Origin: Bdellovibrionaceae bacterium UBA2339
Lineage (GTDB): Bacteria > Bdellovibrionota > Bdellovibrionia > Bdellovibrionales > JAMPXM01
NCBI GenBank assembly: GCA_002344785.1
Contig: DDUL01000065.1
Span: forward strand, 20,957 to 84,956
DNA: 64,000 nucleotides
Direction of reading: 5' to 3'
The translations under genes and the position numbers were made by a program. The notes below the pieces were generated by a model that saw nothing but the letters and a program-made list of their open reading frames with translations, did no database searches and was not told where the DNA came from. Numbering within the stretch: the first letter of the stretch is position 1; the number at the start of each line of letters is the position of its first letter. Shown piece by piece: positions 54,646 through 62,842 of the stretch.

Positions 54646-55656
54646 ATGCTTGATGCTCGAATCGATACTCCGTCTACTCTCGATCAAAATTCGATCGCCG
54701 ACGGCTATTATCGATTCGTGGGACCTCACACTTGGCAAAGCCGGATCGCAAGTCTTGGGTCCCGAATTTGGGCTATTGCCCATCCCTATGTTGTCATCGG
54801 CGTGGCGGTCTACGCAGCTGAAATTCTCGCTCAACGAAATTTTGTTGCGGTCTTGGCCGCAGTCTTGTTGATCTCGTCGCGCCAGGCCTCGCTCTACTTG
54901 GCTGGACACGAGGGCGTACACGGCCTTTTGCACCCGCAACTGATCAGCCCCCCGGCATCGCAGCATGCAAGCCCGCCTCGGCGTCCGCATGGGTTCAATG
55001 ACTTTCTCGCACGCTGGCTTTGCCTATTTCCATTAGGCATTTCACTGAGCCGTTACCGGATGCACCACCAGCTGCACCATGCCCTGCTGGGCACGCCAGG
55101 CGATCCCGATCAGAAACTCTATGCGGATTACCCACGTCTTTGGTCGAGGACCTGCGCGTTCTATGTTCGCCAATGGCTCTCGGGCCAACTCATGCTGGGT
55201 TTTTTTCGCTATTATAACGAACTGCTCGAACCGCAAGCCTGGCGAAGCTGGAAGGTTGGATCTGATCATTGGCCCTTGGTCGGGTTCTGGCTGGTCGCGA
55301 TCGCAACTCTGAGTCTTTGCGGCTGGATCGACATGTTGGCTCTGTATTGGATCATGCCTTGGATTTTGGGCATGCCGCTTCATCACTTCATGGGCGCTCT
55401 TCAACACGGCGGCATTCACCAACATGCAAATCCCAATTTGCGCGCGCGCAGTCTCGACGGGCCAAGCTGGCTCTTGGAGTTTTTCTTTCCCCTCAACATT
55501 CGTTTCCACGCCGAACATCACCTCGCGCCATCAATCCCCTATGATCAACTGCCGCGCTTTTCTCGGTGGCTTCATCAGCAAAAATTCCAGCGCCGACATC
55601 AAGGTGTCCTCGCCTCACTCCGCGAGCTGCATCGCGAATCGCGAGTCTCAGAATGA
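54646..55656 (+). CDS. Membrane fatty acid desaturase/hydroxylase family
   Basis: A 336-residue integral membrane di-iron enzyme. The three His boxes are present in order: GHEGVH (H-x3-H), MHHQLHHALLG (H-x2-HH) and FHAEHHLAPSIPYDQLP (H-x2-HH), with about four membrane helices between. This is the acyl-lipid/acyl-CoA desaturase superfamily; hydroxylase or ketolase activity cannot be ruled out. The stop overlaps the next gene start (ATGA). Its place next to an ACP suggests it acts on the lipid part of the product. Confidence 0.88.
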   Translation: MLDARIDTPSTLDQNSIADGYYRFVGPHTWQSRIASLGSRIWAIAHPYVVIGVAVYAAEILAQRNFVAVLAAVLLISSRQASLYLAGHEGVHGLLHPQLISPPASQHASPPRRPHGFNDFLARWLCLFPLGISLSRYRMHHQLHHALLGTPGDPDQKLYADYPRLWSRTCAFYVRQWLSGQLMLGFFRYYNELLEPQAWRSWKVGSDHWPLVGFWLVAIATLSLCGWIDMLALYWIMPWILGMPLHHFMGALQHGGIHQHANPNLRARSLDGPSWLLEFFFPLNIRFHAEHHLAPSIPYDQLPRFSRWLHQQKFQRRHQGVLASLRELHRESRVSE

Positions 55657-57035
55657 TTCGCTCCGCTTGGCATCCCTTGGAAATCGAAGAACGTTGGATG
55701 CGGATCGAGTCCCGCTGTCATCATTATCTCCAGCAGAAGATTCCAAGCCAGATCGCGCCTCTGTTCGGGTTGATTCTTGTGGCGCTGCTGGGAAGTTTCA
55801 TCGATCAACTGCAATTTCCAGCTCCCAACCGTGGCTTCCTCGAGATGTTTCGCGCGGGAGCATGGGCGATCTGGACGCTGCTCCTCATCGCTTCACTGGC
55901 GCCTTGGTGGATGGCCTGGCTTCCCGAAGCGGAAAGTTCATCGCGAGGTGCCGCGCAAACCTGTCTCTTTTTCGCGTTGGCTTGTTTGTGCTGGGTGATC
56001 TCGCTGGAAACACAAGCGGCAAACCTCTACTCCAACCCCCGAACTCTCCATGAACTCTATTGGGTCTACGCGATTTTTCCTCTGTGGTTGGCTCTCGGCT
56101 TATTCTTCACGCGCTCTAAATTTCATTCACTTCAGAATCGAACGAAGTGGGCGCTGTCGATTTGCTTGCTCATATTGCCGTTGATCGCCTCGCTCATCAC
56201 CGTGCGGATGGCGGAGCAAGATCAGGGAAAAGTTCTCTTTTCTCTTTGGGGTCCTCGTCCGCACACTTACTTTTTTCTTGTGATCACGTTGCTGTTCATG
56301 AAACGAAGCGCACCCGCGGGCATCATCGCCAATCCCATCCATGTCCTCATTCCGACTCTCTATCCGGTCGAAACGGAGTTCCTTCGGCGGCAAGACGCTC
56401 AATGGATGGCCAACTGGTGGCGTGGCGCGATGGACGTCACAAAGTCCATCTTGATCTGCTGGCTGCTCATGCAAGCGCTCGTCGGGATATTCAGCGACCT
56501 CGAGAAATACACGACGCAGTGGAAGCTCGCGATCTCGCCGGTGTTCTCAATATTCGCATCCATGGTGGTCGTGCTCTATCAAGTCGGCATTTCGAGAATG
56601 CTCGGCGTTCAGAGTATAGACGGGACACACTTTGCGCCTTTGGCAAAAAGTCCGCTGGAGTATTGGAAGCGCGACGGAGTCTACCCTTACCAATTCGCAC
56701 TTCGCTTTGTCTTCTTTCCAACTTTGCGACTTCTCAAGAGCCCCGGCCTGGCGCTGTTTGTGGCCGCGAGTGTGTTCCTGCTCAATCGAACTTTGTTCCA
56801 GGGCTTGCTTCTCACGCCGCTGCATCAGTTTGCGAGTGCCGAACTTCAAAGCCTGCCTCACACGCTCAACCTCTATCGCGTGCCGATTTACTATCTCAGC
56901 ATCCTTTTGACGGTGAAGTTTTGGTTCTCCGCCAAGAGTTTAGAGATTTCAGCAGGCCGAGCGTGGCTCGGCATCGGGCTCACGCATCTATTGAACTCGC
57001 TGGCGGATTGGCTGCTTGTGCTGAGACACGCCTAG
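55653..57035 (+). CDS. MBOAT-like multi-pass membrane protein
   Basis: A 460-residue protein with about ten membrane helices. Around residues 320-360 LYQVGISRMLGV is followed by FAPLAKSPLEYWKRD and FALRFVFFP, which mirrors the DltB/MBOAT block (YSDxAxGxxxLxG ... PFLSRSIxEFWRRW ... FRDYVYxP). The later WHG motif with the catalytic His is not found in its place (NRTLFQG instead), so it may be a diverged or inactive O-acyltransferase. ATG at 55653 overlaps the desaturase stop by four bases; a longer frame upstream is antisense noise. Tail overlaps the convergent decarboxylase by four bases. Confidence 0.5.
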   Translation: MIRSAWHPLEIEERWMRIESRCHHYLQQKIPSQIAPLFGLILVALLGSFIDQLQFPAPNRGFLEMFRAGAWAIWTLLLIASLAPWWMAWLPEAESSSRGAAQTCLFFALACLCWVISLETQAANLYSNPRTLHELYWVYAIFPLWLALGLFFTRSKFHSLQNRTKWALSICLLILPLIASLITVRMAEQDQGKVLFSLWGPRPHTYFFLVITLLFMKRSAPAGIIANPIHVLIPTLYPVETEFLRRQDAQWMANWWRGAMDVTKSILICWLLMQALVGIFSDLEKYTTQWKLAISPVFSIFASMVVVLYQVGISRMLGVQSIDGTHFAPLAKSPLEYWKRDGVYPYQFALRFVFFPTLRLLKSPGLALFVAASVFLLNRTLFQGLLLTPLHQFASAELQSLPHTLNLYRVPIYYLSILLTVKFWFSAKSLEISAGRAWLGIGLTHLLNSLADWLLVLRHA

Positions 57036-58249
57036 GGCATCATCCAAATCACTGGACGAGGCCGACTGATAAACTCGACAGCCGAGGCCGACAAGTTATA
57101 GGCGCCGACCGACGAAAATCCGAGCCAATCTCCTGCTCTCAAATCGCGAGGTAGATCCACCGGCGGGCCCACGCGATCTTGCGCCATACATAGCGAGCCG
57201 TACACTTGGGTGCGCACAAGCTCTGTCGAATTCACAGCTTGACCGTCACGCCAGGCCTGCACGCGTAAACCTTGAGAGCCGTACACCGGCGAGAGAATTC
57301 CACTGAGGTGCTGAGTGCCGCCCTCGATGATCACGACACGCTCTTGACGTTGCTTCACCGCCACGATCGGGGCCCAATAAAGAGCGGCGTCTTGCACCAC
57401 GCATCGACCAGCCTCAAAGTTCCATGTCGAAACCGGAAGATTTGTCGGCAATCGCAGTTGATCCCAAGTCTTTCCGAATGAAGGCAGGCCTAAGCCAATC
57501 GACAATTCAAGACTCGTCAGCTTCGTCACACTCAAAAGCCTTTGCAGCGAAGCTTGATTCCGAAGCCAAGCTTCTTCAAAAGTCTTGGCCGAGTAGGCTT
57601 CGCGCCCTAGATACCAGTGCGCACCGACAATTTGCTGCATGAGCCGAAGCTGATCATCAGTCTGAATGAGCTCCTCAATCTCAACTTCGCTCAACCCAAG
57701 CTTTGAATCCGGCGCCAGACATAAACGCAAACTCAACTTCGCACGCCGATTCTTGCCTACGGCAAATTCAGCAAGACTTCGGCAAGCCCAAGCTTCTTCT
57801 CGGCTTTCGAGGTGAATCAAATCCGCAGCGCCCGAGGCAAATCGCAAATCGTCATCGGTTTTACCTGGCCCCGTGTAGCTGATGAAATGCTTCGGAAACT
57901 CGCGATGAATCAACTCAAGTTCGTGGCGACTCGAAACATCAAACCCATCCACGACTTGCGCCAAGCTCTTCAGCACAGCGAGTTCTGGCTGAGCCTTAAC
58001 GGAATAAAGACATCGCAGCTGTGATGAACTCGCAGATGCGTTTTCCTGAGCGGGCCGCGCCGACTGCAAGTACTGGCGCCAAGCCTGAGCGGACTCCTGC
58101 AATTTAGACTTTGAAAACATCAAGCCCGGCCGAAGCGGTGATTTTGTGGCCGACGAAAAATCCGCCCAACTCTGACCGGGAAGATTCGGCCAACGTGCCG
58201 AGTTCAAACGAAAAAACTCTTTTGTGCCGAGTGCGTCGGCTTGGTTCAT
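57032..58249 (-). CDS. PLP-dependent fold-III decarboxylase (Orn/DAP/Arg decarboxylase 2 family)
   Basis: A 405-residue alanine-racemase-fold enzyme. Features: the PLP Lys in YSVKAQPELAVLKSLA, GFDVSSRHELELI, the substrate loop GPGKTDDDL, the phosphate-binding EAGRCVVQDAALYW, IEGGTQHLSGIL, and a C-terminal active-site CMAQDRVGPPVDLP with a Cys in place of the usual C-x-x-x-D. The pattern fits the type that decarboxylates carrier-bound amino acids (such as BtrK and the exosortase-associated group). ATG at 58249 chosen over a GTG three codons earlier. The mix of ACP, adenylation and decarboxylase genes supports action on an ACP-bound amino acid; the substrate is unknown. Confidence 0.82.
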   Translation of the reverse strand: MNQADALGTKEFFRLNSARWPNLPGQSWADFSSATKSPLRPGLMFSKSKLQESAQAWRQYLQSARPAQENASASSSQLRCLYSVKAQPELAVLKSLAQVVDGFDVSSRHELELIHREFPKHFISYTGPGKTDDDLRFASGAADLIHLESREEAWACRSLAEFAVGKNRRAKLSLRLCLAPDSKLGLSEVEIEELIQTDDQLRLMQQIVGAHWYLGREAYSAKTFEEAWLRNQASLQRLLSVTKLTSLELSIGLGLPSFGKTWDQLRLPTNLPVSTWNFEAGRCVVQDAALYWAPIVAVKQRQERVVIIEGGTQHLSGILSPVYGSQGLRVQAWRDGQAVNSTELVRTQVYGSLCMAQDRVGPPVDLPRDLRAGDWLGFSSVGAYNLSASAVEFISRPRPVIWMMP

Positions 58250-58359
58250 CCGCCCCACCTTTTCTGGACGCTCAACTTCGATCTTCCACGTCCATGAGCA
58301 AAAGGGGAAGCACAGTTTTCTATCGACTCAGGTCGATCTTGAGCACTCAGCAGGTGAAA

Positions 58360-59679
58360 TTAGCTAGGCCTTCGCCTCTCAAAGTACTGACTCATCCAAC
58401 CCAAAGCGTCTTGGAGGGGCGTGTGCATGATTTGAATTTCGACGGCGAATTCGCGGACCTGAGAATCCTGTTGGGAATTGGCGACTGAGTCCACGACACC
58501 AAAGTGCAGAATGCGACATCGCGATCGGCCGGATCTATCCTCACTTGCCCCACTCACCCCAATCGGTTGCAAATGCAAATTCCACTCGCCAAATTCTCGC
58601 AGGAAATCCCGCGCCAACTCTTCGCTGGAGTTCGCTTTCACTTGCCCGCGCCACCGCGACAGCATCGGCAAGGTCAACTGAGGACGGCCATCAGCGTCTT
58701 GCTCGCAAAGCCCATGTCGCTCTGCGATCCACGCCACCAACCCGACGCGATCCAATCGCGCATTGAGATCCACGATCCAAAAGTTCCCCGCAGCGTCTTC
58801 AATCGCATCAAAACCAGCAGCAGCTCTCCACTTTCCTTGCGCATCACCCAAGTCATGCATCAGCGACGATCGCCAAATTTTTGCAAAGTTCCTGAGCTCC
58901 ATGGGTGCCAAGTCCAGGCTCATCAACCGATGCTGAAGCGAATGAAACTCACGATCATAGGTGACCTGTGCGGCCACGGGCTTGAACGCATCGAATAAAT
59001 GAAAACTCACCGTCCAATGCTGAGTCGGCGACTCAATTTCACGCTGTGCGATCCACTCATCACTGGGAATGATGCTCGAAATTCCCTGCTGATCACCTTC
59101 CGTCGCACCGAGATAGGCGCGGCGAAGTTCAGCATATTCATCCGCTGTGCGCCAAACCACTTGCCCGGCGCCACCCGACGACCAAGCAAGTTTCAATCGT
59201 CCGCACTGGTAGGCCGGCTGCTCAACCTCTTTGAGCTTCCATGTGTCCGGCGTCTGAAAACCCATGGCCCGCACCCAACTCGGCCAATGCCGTTTATCAT
59301 TCCAGATCCGAAGCCGATCCATGAGTTGGGAATTCATACCAAGCTCGGAAACCAATTTCACTTCGTCGGGCGAGACCTGCACGAATACGAATTCGCTTTG
59401 GGAGTGAACGTAGGCCTTGGTGAAATTTTCGAATTGAACTCGACGGACTTTCTGGGAAGCGCCAAGCGGCCACTGCTTTTGCCTTTCTTCGCTCCAAGCT
59501 TGCGTGGGCTGAACTCGACTGAGGTAAACATCATTCGGTTCAGCGAGAAGCCAGCCCACCTCGTCCCACGCGGCAACACTTTGTCGCCTCCAAGGTGTCG
59601 CCCATGGGAGCGACCAATTTCGCCAAGCTTCTTCACCGAGAAAGTTCAACCAAATCAGCCGCGGGGCTTGGCCACTCAC
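58360..59679 (-). CDS. ATP-grasp ligase-like protein
   Basis: A 439-residue protein with a central ATP-grasp domain at about 110-330: Gly-rich loop LKLAWSSGGAGQVVW, the adenine-binding EWIAQREIESP, and the metal-binding end GNFWIVDLNARLDRVGL (D-x-N-x-R, with Asp and Asn as metal ligands). Such enzymes join a carboxylate to an amine or thiol with ATP use. The GTG at 59679 overlaps the previous stop (GTGA) and has GCGGAG six bases before. The closest known pairing of an ATP-grasp ligase, ACP and PLP decarboxylase is in butirosin side-chain synthesis (BtrJ/BtrI/BtrK). Family not recognised beyond the fold. Confidence 0.68.
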   Translation of the reverse strand: MSGQAPRLIWLNFLGEEAWRNWSLPWATPWRRQSVAAWDEVGWLLAEPNDVYLSRVQPTQAWSEERQKQWPLGASQKVRRVQFENFTKAYVHSQSEFVFVQVSPDEVKLVSELGMNSQLMDRLRIWNDKRHWPSWVRAMGFQTPDTWKLKEVEQPAYQCGRLKLAWSSGGAGQVVWRTADEYAELRRAYLGATEGDQQGISSIIPSDEWIAQREIESPTQHWTVSFHLFDAFKPVAAQVTYDREFHSLQHRLMSLDLAPMELRNFAKIWRSSLMHDLGDAQGKWRAAAGFDAIEDAAGNFWIVDLNARLDRVGLVAWIAERHGLCEQDADGRPQLTLPMLSRWRGQVKANSSEELARDFLREFGEWNLHLQPIGVSGASEDRSGRSRCRILHFGVVDSVANSQQDSQVREFAVEIQIMHTPLQDALGWMSQYFERRRPS

Positions 59680-60695
59680 GGTGCGCTCCGCAATAACTCG
59701 AGGCAAAACTCAGGCTTCAAACGTCGCAAACCTGCGAGCGAAATCTGCAAACCTCCGCGCATCAGACGTGGGTTACCTTCGCGACGTAGCAACCACTCTT
59801 CCAATCGATAGTCGTCATACACACAGGCCTGCCAGCTCCAAACTTCATCTTCGCGTGCGCCTGCCGACCGAAAGGCCTCGATCAATTGAGAGGCATGATG
59901 ATTTGGGCTCCAGATCAGGGCGCGATCCCACAATCGAGTGACCGTGGAGTCCGCAAAGTAGGCCTGAAACGGTGTTGGCAACTGGGACTCAAAGTTTGCA
60001 ATGAGGCGCGCGTCGTCGGGCCACTTCTCCGCATCGCGATTCCGCATCCATAGTGTGAAGTCCTGAAAGGCTTCATCGTCTACGGCCACCAGCTCGCCAA
60101 AGCTCGATTCCAAACGGACTCGATCACCGGCGATCACAAGAGCTTCGCCGTTACGACCCGCCTGCAAAATTTGAATGTCATAAGCCGCGGAAGCCGTGAG
60201 ATTTAGGTATCGAGGCAACTCAAAGCCCACGCGCAGCCAGGGAACTCGCGACCAAGGCTGGCCCGCTTCACGCTGATCTTTGAGCTCCGCAGGTGCGCGA
60301 AAGACTCGACCTGTCCACCGATCATCCATGGCCGTGACAACCGCTAAGGCCCGCGCCGACTCGAAGTTGTCAAACTTCATAGCGCCATCCGCTTTCCATG
60401 TTGCAACTTCACAGCCCATTGCCGCGCTGGCTGCGCGATCCAACGACGGATCTTGGTCGGCGCCGATCACAATCAGATCTCGTACGCCAGCTTGCTCTAA
60501 ATCTCGAGCCCTCAGCGCCCATAGAATTTCTCGCAGAGCGAGCTCGATGCTCGCGTAAACTTTGAGGGACTCTTCCGGTAAAGATAATTCACGCGCGAGC
60601 CGAACGCTCAAGCGCGCATTGAGAAGCGGAGCACGCCACGCCGTCAATCGTCGTGCGTGCAAGGGCGCCGGCCTCGCAGGCCCCGCCCCTTGCAT
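59676..60695 (-). CDS. Unrecognised cluster protein
   Basis: A 339-residue soluble protein that I do not recognise. It begins with an Ala/Arg/Pro-rich segment. The middle reads DLIVIGADQDPSLDRAA and AVVTAMDDRWTGRVF, which recalls the large domain of a fold-type I PLP enzyme (ketosynthase or aminotransferase order), but the expected catalytic Lys is not found in ALVIAGDRVRLESSFG. So it may be a degenerate or a different fold. ATG follows the nuoI stop with no spacer. Overlaps the ATP-grasp gene by four bases, so it should be in the same operon. Confidence 0.55.
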   Translation of the reverse strand: MQGAGPARPAPLHARRLTAWRAPLLNARLSVRLARELSLPEESLKVYASIELALREILWALRARDLEQAGVRDLIVIGADQDPSLDRAASAAMGCEVATWKADGAMKFDNFESARALAVVTAMDDRWTGRVFRAPAELKDQREAGQPWSRVPWLRVGFELPRYLNLTASAAYDIQILQAGRNGEALVIAGDRVRLESSFGELVAVDDEAFQDFTLWMRNRDAEKWPDDARLIANFESQLPTPFQAYFADSTVTRLWDRALIWSPNHHASQLIEAFRSAGAREDEVWSWQACVYDDYRLEEWLLRREGNPRLMRGGLQISLAGLRRLKPEFCLELLRSAP

Positions 60696-61283
60696 TTAAA
60701 TTCCCGCCTTATGACGTTCGCTTTCGTCCAGAACTGAAACAATGCCGCCCTTCAGTTGCGGTCGGTAAGCCAGGTGCTTGATGTCGTAGACAAAGTCCGA
60801 ACCATTCACGCCCGGTGTTTGCCACTCAGGCCCCATGCGAATGGCGTCGACCGGGCAAGCTTCCTCGCAAAATCCGCAAAACACGCAGCGGAGCACGTCG
60901 ATCTCGTAACGGATTGGATATTTTTCGACGGTCGGATCATCATGCTCACTGGCAATGATGTGAATGCAGTCGGCCGGGCAATTGGTCGCGCAAAGCATAC
61001 AAGCCGTACAGCGAAGCGAGCCATCCTTCTTCACCGTCAAGACGTGATTGCCTTTGAAGCGCGGCGAATACTCGTACTTCTGCTCGGGATAATTCACCGT
61101 CGGCATGCGATCAGGTCGACCCGTCAGTGTTTCCACGAGATTCAAAACCAATCGTTTTCCTGTCATCCACAGGCCGATCGCAATACCTGGCAAATACCAA
61201 GTGGAATCAGCCTCGGGACGTTGCACTCGCACCACACTGGATTTCGCGGAACTTGTCGTCATTGTGTTTCCTGCCGTCGACAT
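60696..61283 (-). CDS. nuoI: NADH-quinone oxidoreductase subunit I
   Basis: Peripheral-arm Fe-S subunit of complex I. The 195-residue product has two 4Fe-4S motifs: CTACMLCATNCP (about 100-111) and CVFCGFCEEACP (about 140-151), and a GLWMTGKRLVLNL segment facing the membrane. Length is typical (about 180). ATG at 61283 shares a base with the nuoG stop (TGATG) and has AGGAG seven bases upstream; two codons upstream is another ATG with too short a spacer. Its stop directly touches the start of the cluster gene at 60695. Confidence 0.94.
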   Translation of the reverse strand: MSTAGNTMTTSSAKSSVVRVQRPEADSTWYLPGIAIGLWMTGKRLVLNLVETLTGRPDRMPTVNYPEQKYEYSPRFKGNHVLTVKKDGSLRCTACMLCATNCPADCIHIIASEHDDPTVEKYPIRYEIDVLRCVFCGFCEEACPVDAIRMGPEWQTPGVNGSDFVYDIKHLAYRPQLKGGIVSVLDESERHKAGI

Positions 61284-62842
61284 CACCATGCTCCTCGCGA
61301 AAGCGTGAACTCATTGTGGATTCGGCCACGGCCGATTTCGTTTTCACTTCGACCCACGACCACTTCGGTGGCCTGGAGGGCCTCGCCTCGGAAGGCGCTG
61401 ACGACTTCCGTCAAGGACAGCGCACCCTTAACGATCGAGGTCACTGGCCGAATGCTCTGCGCACGACCTGCGTGATTCACGAAGGTTCCCGACTTCTCGA
61501 TGTAGGACTTGAGCGGAATCAAAGTGACCTCGCCCTTGAGCTCATCAAGCGCCGAAGATTTGCCCGACGTCATCCACACCAAGCGAGTGGCCTTTGCCAA
61601 TTCAGCGACTTTGACCTTGAAGTCCGGGAACCAAACTTGATTTTCTGGTCCAGCGACCACCAAAGTTTGGATCGAGCCGGTTGAAAGCGCCTCTGTCAGC
61701 TCCTTCCACTGCGCGCTGAAGCCATGCTTCTGCAAGGCCTGCACAAGACCGCGCGTGTTGGGATTGCGATCACCACGCAACAAGAGTCCGTCGAAGCTCT
61801 CGAAGCTTTCCGGATTGTTGATCCAGTGGAAGACGCGATCCGTGCCCACTTCAGTTTTGAAGTAGCTCATGATCGCCTCGTACTCTTCAACTGTGTAAGA
61901 ACCCGTGAGCACAAGTCCGACGGACTTTCCCGCGCCTTTGAGTTTCTCACCGACACGCTTTGCGGCCTCGAAGGCCGTCATGTGTTCGGCCTTGCCACCC
62001 GAGACCACGCGAGCATCCAACAGACGCGACTCTTTGTTGACGAACTTGTACACATCGCGGCCTTCATCACACATCCAATGTCCGTTGACCTCGGCGTTGT
62101 AGACCGGCTTCACGCGGAACAAACCTTCGCGATTGTAATGAACCTTGATGTTGCAGCCGGTGCTGCAGCCCGTGCAGACCGTTTCAGCATCCTTCAAGAA
62201 CCACACGCGTTGACGGAAGCGGAAATCTTTCGAGGTCAACGCCCCGACCGGACAGATGTCGACGGTGTTCAACGAATACTTGTTGTTCAAAGGCTTGCCG
62301 TTGAAGGTGCCGATCTCGGCACGATCACCGCGATTGAAAATTCCAAGCTCATTGGTCTTTGAGACCTCGTCGGTGAAGCGCACACAGCGTGAACACAAAA
62401 TGCAGCGCTCACTATCCAGCACCACGCGCGGCCCCAGATCGACAACCTTGTGCTTTTTCTGTTTCGCTTCGGCCATTTCCGAATCGTACTGCCCGTACTT
62501 CATGTACTGGTCTTGCAACCCGCACTCACCGGCCTGGTCGCAGATCGGGCAATCGAGCGGATGGTTAATGAGGTGGAAGTCCAAGCCCCACTTCACCGCC
62601 TCTTTCACCTTCGCACTTTGGTTGTTCACCTTCATGCCCTCGGTCACGACGGTGTTGCAGGCGATCTGCAAGCGAGGATTGCCTTCGATCTCGACCATGC
62701 AAAGTCGGCAAACACCGGCGATGGAAAGCCCGGGGTGCCAACAGTAGTGAGCGATGTCGATCTTGTTCTGATAAAAGGCTTCGATGATCGTCGTGCCTTC
62801 TTTAACTTCGACCTCGCGGCCGTTAAGCGTGCATTTGAGCAT
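61283..62842 (-). CDS. nuoG: NADH-quinone oxidoreductase subunit G
   Basis: Fe-S subunit of complex I. The 519-residue product has a 2Fe-2S domain with AGVCRLCMVEI, the His-ligated cluster segment (HPLDCPICDQAGECGLQ), CILCSRCVRFTDE, CTGCSTGCNIKV and a shortened molybdopterin-like region. It is far shorter than the E. coli subunit (about 900) but near that of other small NuoG proteins. The ATG at 62842 begins inside the 3' end of nuoF (20-base overlap). An earlier in-frame extension is rejected. Lies between nuoF and nuoI; no nuoH between, so nuoH must be elsewhere. Confidence 0.93.
   Translation of the reverse strand: MLKCTLNGREVEVKEGTTIIEAFYQNKIDIAHYCWHPGLSIAGVCRLCMVEIEGNPRLQIACNTVVTEGMKVNNQSAKVKEAVKWGLDFHLINHPLDCPICDQAGECGLQDQYMKYGQYDSEMAEAKQKKHKVVDLGPRVVLDSERCILCSRCVRFTDEVSKTNELGIFNRGDRAEIGTFNGKPLNNKYSLNTVDICPVGALTSKDFRFRQRVWFLKDAETVCTGCSTGCNIKVHYNREGLFRVKPVYNAEVNGHWMCDEGRDVYKFVNKESRLLDARVVSGGKAEHMTAFEAAKRVGEKLKGAGKSVGLVLTGSYTVEEYEAIMSYFKTEVGTDRVFHWINNPESFESFDGLLLRGDRNPNTRGLVQALQKHGFSAQWKELTEALSTGSIQTLVVAGPENQVWFPDFKVKVAELAKATRLVWMTSGKSSALDELKGEVTLIPLKSYIEKSGTFVNHAGRAQSIRPVTSIVKGALSLTEVVSAFRGEALQATEVVVGRSENEIGRGRIHNEFTLSRGAW

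Noticed and set aside
56147..57154. 335-codon plus-strand frame within the cluster
   Set aside because: Out-of-frame shadow of the membrane protein, Arg/His/Ser-rich, no motifs.
58999..59811. 270-codon plus-strand frame
   Set aside because: Antisense to the ATP-grasp gene; low-complexity, no start signal.
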